A stretch of DNA of 64,000 bases, taken from the NCBI GenBank assembly GCA_947683625.1, contig CANTUR010000630.1, forward strand, positions 3,534,001 to 3,598,000, given 5' to 3'. This document shows, in pieces, positions 46,623-58,694 of the stretch (positions are counted from its first letter, which is position 1; each line of letters opens with the position of its first letter). This DNA comes from Mallotus nudiflorus. Taxonomy: Eukaryota; Streptophyta; Magnoliopsida; Malpighiales; Euphorbiaceae. Below the pieces are notes generated by a model. The model was not told the DNA's origin, ran no database searches, and saw nothing but the letters and a program-made list of their open reading frames with translations. Made by a program: the position numbers and the translations under genes.

Positions 46623-48749
46623 TCACTTCCTCTTCTTAGTCGGTGGCTGAGGAACCTCCTCTTCTTCCTCATCTTCTTCTTCCTCATCTTCATCTTCTCC
46701 ATCCTCGTCATCCTCTTCATCACCATCGTCGTCATCGTCATCATCATCATCCTCATCTTCGCTTCCTCCTTCACCATTAGCTTCTGGATCATCTTCAGGA
46801 TCCTCTTCCCCCTCCCCGTCCTCACCTGAAAAATCCTCATCACCAGCATCATCATCATCTGGGTCTGCATTTTCACCATCCTCTTCATCATCATCATCAT
46901 CTTCTGTATCACTAGCATCTTTGTTTTCTACATCAGCACGCTTCTTGTTGAAAAGTTCATCCAAAGGAAACCTACAAAACAATCAAAGCAATATCATCCA
47001 CACTCTCTGTAAGTAAATAATTCAGGAAAAAGACAAGGCATAAAGGATATATTTTACCTCTCCTCAATTGCAGTCAACTTTGGTGATGCATTGATATCAT
47101 TCAGAAGTGATCCAGCCTGGAGAAACCATAAATGAGATTGTCAAATATTTTAAAGACCACATCAAGACCTAGGGAAAGAACCATAGTAATGTAAAACAGT
47201 TTATTTTCCTGACAACTTCAACCAAGGTTGATACAATTTATTTTCCTGACATCCTCAACCAAGGTTTATAACAAATCACTGCTTGGAACATTTTTGCAAG
47301 AAAGAATAGAAAAACACTTGCACCTAGAAATGTTCAAAATTAGTAAAAAAAAAAAAAAAACAACATCCTGACATCGTAATAGCTTTTCAAAATGGTATTA
47401 CAGAACACTTACAGATGCAACCAAAAAGTATCTCAAAAAGGAGGTATATGTAAGAGTTGGAAGGTGAAGGCATAGTAAAATTCATGTACATTTGGCATGC
47501 CATAGGTAGAAATTGCACATCAGAATGAAATGATGCTCTGAGAAACAGCACCAGAACTTGGACGCTACAGCAATACCAAATAAAAGCCAAGTCACTAAGA
47601 TCTTGAAATGCAGTCCCTTCAATAGCAATTTTAGTTGCAAGGTGTTCCATAAGATCAATTGTATTCTCTAAAATTCTGAAATTGAAGCTCTTCTATCCAC
47701 TAGAAGTACAAATGACAATGGTGTTCTGATTACAACAATAAAAATTATTTAACAGAGAACAAATAAATTTACAGACATGTAAGGGGGAAAAATAGTAAAT
47801 AGCAAATAGAGCAAGCACCTAAGTGCAAAGGAACTTCTGCAAGGGGTTAATATCCAAGAATATATCGTACAACAACTAAGCTATTCTATGCTAAACAGAA
47901 ACAAAAATGGTAGGTCCTCTCAAGCATCTACCAACATAAAATATCTGTGTAAACATTGACCATAAAAACCGGCCAACAATAGCAAGGATCAAGTACAAGA
48001 ATTCCCTAACAGTGAGAAGACGCCAGAGTAATTAGGATACCATACAATAAACCTGATCACTATGGACATAAAACAAAAACCTCATTAACATAAGGCCTAA
48101 CATGAACAAGGACAATTGCAAAGCAAGGAAAACCGAGGCAACAACATAAAAACTGGAAAGTTGTGAGCAAACAGTTCTATGAAAAAATAATATAAAATCA
48201 TCTACTAACTGGAGCCCGAAATTTCACAGTAAACCCAATTCTAAAATTTTAGGATTCAAAGGACATGAAAATGGGAACACAAAAAATTTCCAGTCAAAAA
48301 GTTAATACTACAAGCAGAACAATAACAATACTCTTCTCAAACAAAGAGACACACTTTCAACACAAAACACATTAGCTACTAGATTTATATATATTAGCAA
48401 GTCAAAGAACAAACCAAAGAAACTTCAAAAGTCACACATATGCAGTAATGCTCACACTCAACCAAATTAAACACGGAAAAAAGAACACTAATTTTCAAAA
48501 TCCAGTGCAGTGACAATTAAAAGTAAATTAACCCTAAAAGCAGCACAAAAAAAGAAACTACAAAAAGACCCAAAAAAAAAATAAGATAACTTTTTCAACA
48601 GAGTAAAGCTATTATACCACAAAGCACAAGCAAGCAAGAGACTTCCAAGCAGAAACAGCAGTCTCCACCACCATACTTTCCACAAGAGAGCAAGCCCAAA
48701 GTGTCCTCTCAACAGAAGAATTGGTGACACTACCCATCTCCATTGCCAT
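46623..48749 (-). CDS. Acidic nuclear protein with C-terminal NLS (prothymosin/VHS3-like annotation)
   Basis: Two exons are well supported. The last exon, 46971-46623, follows a ttttgtag acceptor. It encodes FPLDELFNKKRADVEN, a run of more than 90 mostly Asp/Glu residues, and the C-terminus PPTKKRK, a classical monopartite nuclear localisation signal. The preceding exon, 47116-47058 (59 bases), encodes GSLLNDINASPKLTAIEE between a ctccag acceptor and a gtaaaa donor and keeps the frame. A likely first exon starts at ATG 48749 (MAMEMGSVTNSSVERTLWAC), but its donor is unclear and exons may be missing from the interval. Plant proteins of this type are often labelled VHS3-like or prothymosin-like. 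A histone-binding or chromatin role is plausible from charge, but not shown. Confidence 0.7.
47117..48600 (-). other. Large intron(s) of the acidic-protein gene
   Basis: About 1.5 kb between the supported exons and the candidate first exon. It has T-rich (minus strand) intron-like composition and scattered short frames with no recognised domain. One or more small exons could be hidden here. Confidence 0.45.
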
Positions 48750-48930
48750 CTTTAAAATCAAGAAAAGAACACACTAAACTCCAAAAAAAGCAAATATAGG
48801 AAGTGGGTTAGAGATAAAACACAAGAAATTGTTAACAAATTCAGCTAACAGAGTGCAAAAAGACGATAAAAAGAGAAAGGCGAAGAAGAAGAGACCTTAT
48901 TCGGTTCCTGGGTCTGGGCGTCTGGGTCCG
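48750..48930 (-). promoter_or_regulatory. 5' leader of the acidic-protein gene
   Basis: On the minus strand, CT-rich sequence (about 48897-48830, cttcttcttcgcctttctc) precedes the ATG at 48749. Such leaders are common in highly expressed plant genes. No clear TATA box was placed. Confidence 0.35.
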
Positions 48931-51586
48931 GTTAGTGTAAACCCTAGTATTTGGTCCGATTAGGGGTTTTGTTTCGGTAAGAAAAATGTTTTATATATCC
49001 ACATGTATGTGTTGTTCTATTTCCAGATAAGAAAGTTCCAGAGTTGTTAGAGTTTTCCTTATCAACGTGTCGTGGAAGGAGAAATTTTTGTTTTGGAAAT
49101 AGCTCTTTTTTTCAGATTTTTCTACTTTTGACTTTAAAAAAAAAAAAAGATTATTGGGTGACTTGTTGAGGTGGTGAAGCCTTGGCTCTTGTATTAATTC
49201 AGGAGCAAGCTAGCTAAATTTTCCTCCTCTTTACACTAATCTCCTTTTTTTTATTTCAAAATCAAATTTTTTTCCTCAATTTTTATTCTTTTAATATTTA
49301 AAAAATTTCTTCAGAATTAGACATTTTTTTCATTGAGTACTGTATACAAATACTAAAATACCCTTTAAAACAGTAAAAAAATTATAATTAATTATAGAGC
49401 GCTAATAATATTTTGGTAATTTTATATTTAATAGCATTAAATATATATATTCCCCACTGATATAGTTTATAAAAAAATAACCATATTATTAGTATTTTGT
49501 TGTTAGTTATAGTTTTTAAGTATTTGAAAAAATACTATAATTTTTTTTATATAGCACTTAACTAAAAAATAATCTAATCCTAATAAAGTCTTTAGTTGTT
49601 AATGAAATAGGTATTGAGAGAGGAAATTTTTTACTTTTAAACAATATAGAAATCAGTGTTAATTATATTAAAATTCGAGAAAAAAAAATGTAATTTGCTC
49701 TTAATTCAACGATAAAGTAGCAATTTGCACCCTCCCCCAATTTAGACTAATAGCCAATTCACTATAAGATTTATTTCTTTTTTACCAACTTGTCTTATTG
49801 TATACATGATCAATTTATCCTAGTCTTTTATAAAAGGATGCCAACTCGACATCTATGGGCACTAGAGGACAAAAAATTCTTTCGAAAATTTATTGTTATG
49901 TCCTATTAGTTTCATAGCGTATGAAGAGTTACATATTAGACTAGAAACGCTCATTTTAATTAGATAATTAATTAAAATGATAAAATTTAGAAATGTTAAA
50001 AATAAATAAATATGTCGTATTATAATTTAAAAATTTATATCTTATAATTTATTAATTACAATTTTTATAATTTTAAAAATATTCCAAAATTATTTTTATA
50101 AAATGTTACTAGAAACTACACATCATTTATGTCACTGTCATGATTGTCCTTTTATAAAATGTGGTTAAGTAGCAATTTGCCTTGTAAATTTGGCATTGAT
50201 AGGAAATTACCCTTCAACTAAAAAAATTACAATTTATGGATGTAACATTACATGTTTTTGCAGAACCTATGTGCTATTAGACATTTTATTGATTTATTAT
50301 AACTTAAGATTTAAATTGAAATACAAATAAAATTTTTAAGAATTAAATAGAAATATGTTGAATTACCTTTTTTTACATTTTATTATAATATATTTAACCT
50401 GCATAAAAATAATAAAAATGTGGAAAATAATATTAGTAATATTAGATTTTTAAATTAATTTTACAAGTATCTATAGAAATTATTGTTAAATAAAATAGTA
50501 ACATTCATCAGAGTAATAAACCTTTTTTTTTTGCCACCTAAGTATTCCGTCAATTTCACATGATTCTGTCCTCTTCTCTCATTCTCTACTATTTTTTTGT
50601 ATTTTGTATTTTTTTCTTTCACTTCTTATTTTCTCTTTACTTTTGTTTATTTTTATTTTCTTTTTTCTTAATCTTTTCATTTATACAATATTTTTATAAT
50701 TTTTTTGACGGTTGTTTTTTCTTACTTTATTATGTTTTATAAGGTTATTTTACAATTGTTATTTTTCTAATCTTTTTGTTGTTTTTATGGTTTTTTTTTT
50801 CAAAATAATAAAAAAAAATTTAAAATTACTACAAAATAATCTCATAAAATTAAAAAAGAACCAACAAAAAAATCACCAAAAAAACCATAACAAAAACTAT
50901 AAAAACCATTACAAAATAACCTCATAAAAAAATAAAAAATAAATTAACCAAAACAACTGACAAAACTAAAAAAAGAACAAGAAAAAAATCATGAAAACAA
51001 TTAGGAAAACTGTTGCAAAACAATCTCACAAATTTGAAAAAAGAACCAACAAAAAAAAATTGCCAAGACATCTAGAAAAATAAGCATCAAAACAATTAAA
51101 AAAAAATAAACAGAAAAAGAAAATACACACTTATATCAATTCAAACAAATCAAACAAATCCATTCCAACACACAAATTTAAATGTCCAAAACAATTATAA
51201 AATTCAAATCTTTAACTATCAAAAGTTTTTTTCCAAAAAAAACTCAAAATACAATTTAATTTTTATAGTCATTCGCTTTGTTCCTCTTTCATTTTACTTT
51301 CTCTCACTGCTCTCTTAATTTAGAAATAAGGTTTTTAGTGCCTCATATTCTTGAAAAAGTTTTTTTTTCTTATATATTTATGAAAAAGTCTCTTAAATGA
51401 ATCCATTTTGGTAGAAAATTCAATTTTAAAGTTTTAATTTTTTTAATTTTATTGTATGTGTTGCTTCTAATTTTTTCATACTTGTATTCTAAAATAAAAG
51501 ATTCTTAATTAAAAATAGGAAAATTAAAAAAATTGCAAATAAGGAAAGAAGCCAAAAAGGACGTTAACCTCCTAAACATGCCTATG
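48931..51586. other. Low-complexity AT-rich intergenic DNA
   Basis: Long A-runs and T-runs dominate. T-rich sequence (50525-50800) changes to A-rich sequence (50800-51180) with repeats of aaccaacaaaaaaa and ataacctcataaaa. No gene, tRNA or defined transposon is seen. Hydrophobic frames here (50560-50742) come from the T-rich composition. Confidence 0.6.
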
Positions 51587-51770
51587 GGCATCCACAATGA
51601 GGTTCAACGAAGGGTGTAATACCATTCATTACATCTCTCTCGTTGCACGCTACGCCGCCCATAGCGTGCATATCATGCTCATGAATCATGTCATGGGCAT
51701 CATGAGCATGACATGCACAATGGGCTACATTTACAGCCTTTTGTGCAGTTTTTTCTTTTTTCTTTTAATT
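51587..51770 (+). repeat. Terminal/subterminal region of a PIF/Harbinger element
   Basis: The segment begins gggcatccacaatgagg and repeats a similar acaatgggc block at 51718-51726. It contains two strong inverted repeats: GCACGCTA/TAGCGTGC (51645-51652 and 51662-51669) and CATGCTCATGA/TCATGAGCATG (51674-51684 and 51700-51710). It lies about 220 bases before the accessory ORF, as in plant Harbinger elements. The opposite end was not found. Confidence 0.45.
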
Positions 51771-52615
51771 TAAACAAATTTGCAATGATTGAGCAACGGT
51801 AAATTTTAAAACGGTTAGTTTGGCCCAACGATAACTGTTTATTTTCATTTATTTTTTGTTTTTTTAATTTTGTTAGATAAAAATTTTGATTATAAATATT
51901 GGTATCATTTTATCTTTTACCAATTTTTTCAACATCTTTTTATAGTTTCACACAATCTAAAATTCTTTAATTTATATTTTCTCATCATGGATGAGAATTT
52001 TAACAATTTTAATTTCTGTTTTAGTGTTCCAAATATAAAATATTTTTCCTCTTCACAGAACCAAAACCATCAAAATTTTCAATTTTATTCAAATTTTTCA
52101 TATTCTAATAACCCTCTAAATATTCAAAATTATCCATATCGCCTACCCAATTCAATTATTCACCAAATTTTTCATATTCATTTCTCATGTATCTAGGGTC
52201 AAGTTATTTCTCATATATCCTAAATTTGTAAAACCTACTAATTCTAAGTGAGTCAAGAAAAAATGTTGATTCCAACATTGAGCAAGAAAATGAACACAAA
52301 CAAAATTTATTTCAAACTCTCAAATACCGCCATATTCAACTCAATAGGAGATCGAAAATATAACCATCATAAAGAACCGGTGGAAGAAATTGATAGTAAG
52401 TGTACTTTATGGAATATTGATGATAACAAGCTCCTTGCAAGTTCTTGGCTTATAATTTTCAATTACAGCATTACTGGTAACTCACAAAGTGAAAAGACTT
52501 TATATAAACGAGTCACCGACTACTTCAATGAAAATAAAAAATCTAGACCAACAAGAAAAGATAAGCTATAAAGTCACATTGACATTGGTTAAGTCGGATG
52601 GTTAATAAATTCAAC

Positions 52616-55600
52616 TGTAATAATCCGAGTTTTTAAATTATTTGATTTTAATATAGGATATGCAGTGTTAATAAATTTTAAAGATAAATTTGATTAATCG
52701 ATTGATGAGTTTTATTATCATTATTTTATGTTAATTAGGGTTTCAATATAAATATTTATTTTAAGATTAGTATTTGGATAATTTATTTGTGTAATATATA
52801 TATATATATGTATATTTTATTTTAATGTCATTTTATCTTATTAAATCACATTATTTTATACATTATTATTTTATGTGTTAATATATATATATATATATTT
52901 GTGCATGTTTATATTTAAATGTGTGGTTTAGATATACACACACATTATTTTATTAATATAAGGTACTAAACTATAATATAGAATATATATATACATGTAT
53001 AATATATAATATATATATTTACAAAAAAAAAAACCTTCCCCCTCTACCATTTTTCCCGATGACCCCCCCATCACCACCGTCTGCTATCCGTTTCTTCTCT
53101 TGTCGGTGTGCCTCCCTGCCTTTTGCCGCCTGCTAGCCAGCTCAACCGCCACCAGTCTTCTTCTCTGGCACCGTTTGGTCCATTTGAAGCCGAAAAACCC
53201 AAAATCTTCTTCTCCTCTGTTCTCCTCCGTCCAGCCACCAAATTGGATGATTCTGGTGCCGTTGGACTTCTGGAACTTCGAGGAGGAGGATTCCAAGCTT
53301 CATTCAACTTGAAAACGTGATTTGGTAGGGTTTCTAGCTTGATTTCATTTTTGGTCATTCTTTGATTTTTATTTTTTTCGATTATTTTTGCTTGATTCAT
53401 GAGAAATACCTTAACAAATGTTGTTTCCTTTAGCTTAATCTACATCTCAGAATTTTTTTGTGATTTTTGAGAATTATTTTGATTTTTGTCAATTTTTTAT
53501 TATTTTATTATTTTCGTAAATTAATTAAATTAATTATGAAATTGTGATTTTTGGTGTTATTGGTGTTTAATATTAATTTTAGAATTTAATTTATAATTTT
53601 TTTTATATTTTTTTAATTTTTATAATTATTTTTAGTTTATTTTAGTTTTGAAAATATAGGTTAAATATATATTTTTTTAGTAAGTATTGATTAATTAAGT
53701 ATATTTGTTGATTTTAATGAATAACATGTTGAGAAAATAATTTTTGAGTATTTATTGAATTTTTTAGTATTATATGTGTATGTTTACATATATTAGGGGT
53801 AATTTGGTAATTTGATGATAATTTTAGTGGAATATTAAATTTAATTGGTTTTAATAATTATTTGAGGTATAAAAATGATTTTTAAAAATTATTTACTAAT
53901 TTTAACTAATTAATACTATTTTTCAAAAATTATTTTTAAATTATATATAATATACTATTTTTTTTGTAAATAAATGGATTTTTAGTAATTTTTAATATGT
54001 TTTTGGACTAATTAAGTAATTTGAATTTATAAAATGAATTTTTATTAATATATGTGGAATTATCAAGAAATATCAATTTTAATAATATTATATTATTAAT
54101 TAGGATTTTTAAGCAATTATTGGTAAAATAATTACTTTTGGTGTTTTAATATTTAAATTGCTATATTTTGGTACTTAAAGGGTATTTTTGGCATTTATTG
54201 AATTTTTATATATTTTATTGTATTTTTTTGGGAATTGTGGACCTCGGTTGGGGGAATTTGTAGTTTGGGATCCCGACCGAATTGTGAGAATTCTGGTTTA
54301 AAGTGTATTTTTCTTGCAAGACCAGCTCTACTTTTTAAGTAGAGAGATGTCCGTTTTACAGAGGAGGTTCTGCCAAATTTTTGATAAAATTCTCGTAAAA
54401 CATGACATCGGGTCTAATTCTTATTCTCTATCTGTGTTAGTAATCCTATATCGAATCTCTAGAAGTTAAGTTATATTTATTCTGATTTTTGTGTTATTAT
54501 TTTATTGTTAGTTGCACCGAGACCGAGGTCTAGTGGACTAGACCCATCGGACCCGTCTTGAGGAGCGCATACCTGTGAGTTGTTATTTTATATATGCGTG
54601 CATTTAGGTTGCACGTTTTAGACATATATGTTTTAATTGTATGATTTATGCATAAATGACTTAATAAATGTTTAAGTATATTCTAGGTATATTTTCAATA
54701 TATTATGAAACAAATGCATGTTTTTTTAATTAAATCTAGATTACTTTCAAATATATTATTGGTTTAATTTAATTTATTCCATGATTTATTTGAATTCATT
54801 TTACGTATATATACTTGAAAAATACTTAGTTTATTTTAAGTATATTTTTAATATATATATGGTTTATAATTTTATTTATAATGATATCATGCATCATTAT
54901 TTTATGAATTAAAAGAGTTATTTTTAATGAAGGATATCAATAGAACGTGCTTTCTAGTGGGCAACACTAGGACCGAGTACGATAATAGATTATAGGTTAA
55001 ATTACTAACCTATTTATGGTTGATGACTTGATTGATTTGATTGTTGTGTGAGGTGAATGAGAGTGTGATTGATGGAGCTCAGTTGACCTAGTGTTTCGGG
55101 GCCAATCACACTGACAGTCAGACTGCTGGAGCTCGGTCGACTTAGTGTCTCGAGGCCAGTCTACTATCAATAAGGATTAAGTGAATTTATTTGGAAACAA
55201 ATGAACCTGTATGGCTAGAGTGATGTCTGTTGTCATTTGAGGTTGCGATTATTTAAGGTTATATTTTATCCTTCTTAAACTAATATTTTTCAGTATTACA
55301 AATAAAGCGACTTTCAGCATCTGTGTGTACATACCTATATATATATTTATTATATACATATGATTGATTGCATTTGACATTTAGTAATGTGTGTATATAT
55401 ATTATAACAATTCACTCAGTGAGGTCTGACTCCCCTCCATTGATGTTTTTATAGGAAAATCCTCTTCTTCAGACCTCAGCAATAGATCTATCCACCGGAT
55501 TTCTTCCGCTCCAGCCCTATTATGTAATTCACTTACTTGATTTTTATTTTGTACTCTAGACGCTGCAGTAGTAGTTGTATTTAATCCTATCGAGACTTGT

Positions 55601-55874
55601 ATTTGAATTTATGTATGTATGAGTTTTTTAATTCAAAGTGTTTCTCTGAAGATTTGTATTAAGAAATTTTATTTTTGATATGAGATGAGATATTATTTTT
55701 ATTAAAAGAAGTTGAGGAATTCATTATATTATTTTAGATTTAATTTTTGTTGCATAAATATTTTATTTATTTTATTTTATTGCATGCTTTTCTTTAAGGC
55801 TTACTACGGGTTTCAGATTCAAAAGAATTCTCGTTCCCTAGCATCGGTCATGGCCCTTGGTTTGGGTCGTGACA
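52616..55874 (+). mobile_element. Solo LTR D with perfect target-site duplication
   Basis: The 3259-base unit runs from TGTAATAATCCGAG to GGGTCGTGACA and is flanked by TCAAC at 52611-52615 and 55875-55879. It shows every family landmark: TATA-like tract (52985-53025) and CT-rich leader (53034-53290), hairpin block with open frame (54328-54470), stem-loop modules (55062-55165), the cactcagtgagg box near 55413-55424 and the terminal box. It lies inside the Harbinger ORF1 remnant. Confidence 0.95.
52985..53060 (+). promoter_or_regulatory. Putative LTR promoter (TATA tract and start of pyrimidine leader) in copy D
   Basis: A TA-rich stretch (tatatatacatgtataatat) is followed by an A-run and then by ccttccccctctacc. 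The same order is seen in copies A, B, C and E. This makes it the best candidate for the U3/R boundary of the family, although no start site can be proven. Confidence 0.4.
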
Positions 55875-56275
55875 TCAACCAACACCATAATATATTAGTT
55901 GAAGAACATCATAGTGAATGGAATGATGACCAATTGAAATAACAAACCTGTGAGCTTTTCAAGCAGAATAATAAGAAGCATTTTGTACATAAGCATGTGT
56001 GGGTGATGCTAAAAGATTATCAGAAGTGGAAAATAAATAATCCATTGTAGCATTTTTCCAAATGTAAATACAAGTCTTGACATCTAATACAATAAAGTAA
56101 AAATTTGTCCTATTAGTAAAAAATAAGCAAAAAAGGGAAAGACAAAAGTGAATAAAGAAAATAAGAACGAGAAACTTGAGCAGATCTAAAACATGTTAAA
56201 ATAATATAGAGAAGAAAAAATGCAAGCTATGGAAAGTTTAGCAAATAAGTTGGAAAGTTATACTTTTTGAAGTAA

Positions 56276-57296
56276 TATGAAATCTTGCTTAAGGATACAA
56301 CAGGAATGATCGAGCAGCAACTTCAAATTCATAAGCATATGTGTTCCATCCTTAAAGCTAAATATAATATTTCTTAGTTTAATTTTATTATTAGGTATTT
56401 TTATTTATAATTTTAAGTTTAGTTATAATTTCATGTAGTTTTATTCATAATTCTAACTTTATTTGTAATTTTATATAGTTTTATTTTATATTATGCAGTA
56501 GAATCTAGCTATTGAAAAATTAGTTGTTGTAATACTAGCTTATATGTGTGTGTGTGCATCTTTGTATGGTGTGTGATCTAAAAGTTCCCGATTAAATTTT
56601 TTCTCTATCTCCTTCATACAGTTCCTTTGACTTTTAAGTTGAAAATCCTTTAGACTCATCTCTTTATTAGTTCTTTCTTGAGCTTCTTAGTTCACTCATT
56701 CTTGTTTTGTTAAGGAAAGCATCGTGTAGTCCTAAAACTCTTTAAGTGAGTAAAGCTCCTCTTTAGTTTATCAAGTCATCTAAGGGATGTGCCTGAGACA
56801 AACATTAGAGTAGATAGTTTTTTTTAACCTTTAGCCCTATTTAAGGGTTTGCACCTTCTAAAATCTTAATTCGTTATAGTAAGTACGAAAGCTATGAAAT
56901 AAGTTTGCGATATTCAGCCGTCATTATCTGCCATCTTGTTCTTATATTTTTCTACCTAAAATTCAATATCAGGCCCTATTTTTATTTAGTTCCTAATTGT
57001 ACTTTTTCAACAAACATGTCTTGAGTTGGTCCTAAATACATAAGAGCATTGGTTAGAACTTTTTCTTTGGTTTAAAGAATCTTGTTATCAAATTTGCTTT
57101 AAGTAAAGTCAATAGGCTTCAATTAGTTTGATAGCTTGGATGTGATGAACTCAGGGCTAGTCATTTCTCAAACGAGAGCTTTTTTCAATAAAAAAGAATC
57201 TGATTCAAGCGTTGTTCATAATTCCAACTTCCAAAAGAGGAAAAGAACACCAAACTAGCCTCCACATTTTAAAATAACATATAATCAAACTCCAAA
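56276..57296. other. Spacer between Harbinger ORF1 and ORF2
   Basis: AT-rich sequence with a repeated motif near 56395-56500 (ttttatttataattttaa and variants) and no open frame of note. It is probably internal DNA of the Harbinger element. Confidence 0.5.
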
Positions 57297-58572
57297 ATGT
57301 CTCAATATCTTAATCCCTCCCTTGTAAAAGAAGTTAAAAAAATTTTAGTCGATGAAATGAAGGATGATAATGATGACCAAATTATGATGTTACTGGAACA
57401 GTCACAAATGAAAACAACATGTGAAAGTTATAATGTTCCTCAACATAAGCAGAGGCATTTTGATCAAGAGTGTGAAGTCGGACATATTTGACTTTTCAAT
57501 GGTTATTTGTCCAACAAACTGGTTTATCCTTCGAATATATTTTGTCGAAGGTTTTGAATGAGAAAAGAGTTATTCCTTTGTATTGTGCAATCTATAGAAA
57601 ATCATTTAAAAAAATTTCATATAAGAGTTGATGCAACCGAGAAAAATAGACTTTCTCTACTTCAAAAATGCATTGCAGCAATACGACAATTAGCATATAG
57701 AGCACCAACTGACCATTACGATGACTATACAAGAATTGATAAAACTACTGCAATCGAGTATTTATCCCAATTTTTTCAATGTATTATCGAGATTTATAAA
57801 GCACAATACTTGAGAAGGCCCAATAGGAATAACATTGAACGTATACTTCGGTTGCACGAAGAGCGCTATGGCTTTTCCAACATGCTGAGTAACATTTACT
57901 GCATGCACTAGCATTGACATAATTGCCCAGTTGCATGGAAAGGTCAATTTACTCAAAGTGATCAAGGATTTCCCATAATAATGTTAGAAGTAGTTGCATT
58001 AGTAGATCTAGACCTATGGATATGGCATGCATTTTTGGCATTGTAGGGGTCTAACAATGACATCAATGTAATCCTCAATCTCCATTATTTAACGACATAC
58101 TGCATGAATACTCTCCTAATGTTTAATTATAGTAAATGGAACACGATACCAAAAAGGGTATTATCTAGCAAATGGTATATATACTGAATGGGCAACATTT
58201 GTTAAAAGTTTCACATGTCTAAAAAATCCAAAGAGAACGAAGTTTAAGCAAATGCAGGAGTTTGCAAGGAAAGATATGGAGCGAACATTTGAAGTGCTTC
58301 AATCTTGTTGGGCTATTATACGTGACCCGACTCGCTTTTGGCATAAACACAAACTGAAAAATATAATGCACATATGCATCATATTACGTAATATGATTAT
58401 TGAGGATGAAGGAGAATAAATAATAAATTGGAATAATGATGATGATGAGCTTACAATCCCCGTGAGTACAGGTTCCATTAAGGAATTTCAAAATTACCTT
58501 CAAAGGAACGCAAAACTACATAAACGTGATGTACATCATCAACTTCAATTAGACTTGGTTAAGCATATTTGA
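57297..58572 (+). pseudogene. PIF/Harbinger transposase (DDE_Tnp_4), first lineage
   Basis: It starts MSQYLNPSLVKEVKKILVDE and continues with KELFLCIVQSIENHLKKF, VDATEKNRLSLLQKCIAAIR and TAIEYLSQFFQCIIEIYKAQ. YLRRPNRNNIERILRLHEER and DLWIWHAFLA follow. The first catalytic Asp, which sits just before the CMH motif, is Tyr here (about 57893). The second Asp is present in GSNNDINV (about 58048). The Glu region ERTFEVLQSCWAII (58278-58320) and NMIIEDEGE (58390) are retained. Several stops and shifts lie between 57489 and 58270. The enzyme would cut and move the element; this copy is dead. Confidence 0.85.
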
Positions 58573-58694
58573 GAATGATTCGGGGACAATAACAATTAAA
58601 ATTGGTGTTTTTAATTTTATTATTTATATTTTAATTGTTAATTGGTTTTTAACAATTGCTAATGTGATGTCATCTATTCATAGATATAGGCTTT

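Larger units (their letters stand above)
51987..56275 (+). pseudogene. PIF/Harbinger ORF1 (SANT/Myb-like accessory protein), split by LTR D
   Basis: The part before the LTR begins MDENFNNFNF and continues with an Asn/Phe/Pro-rich N-terminus. It then has the SANT-like block CTLWNIDDNKLLASSWLIIF and TLYKRVTDYFNENKK (52410-52560). After stops and the insertion, the frame resumes as HSEWNDDQLK and KHFVHKHVWVMLKDYQKW (55910-56035), followed by a Lys/Glu-rich tail to about 56275. In active elements this DNA-binding partner works with the DDE transposase. Stops before and after the insertion show that it is dead. Confidence 0.75.

Noticed and set aside
46482..46918. Plus frame and a second minus frame over the acidic-protein exon
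   Set aside because: They are other frames of the Asp/Glu-coding repeat; methionine and phenylalanine runs there are artefacts.
50560..50927. Hydrophobic frames resembling membrane proteins
   Set aside because: They come from T-rich sequence; no conserved motif or gene structure.
53071..53400. Overlapping frames on both strands in the CT-rich leader of LTR D
   Set aside because: The GC-richer island gives open frames in several phases. Sequence is not shared with other LTR copies.
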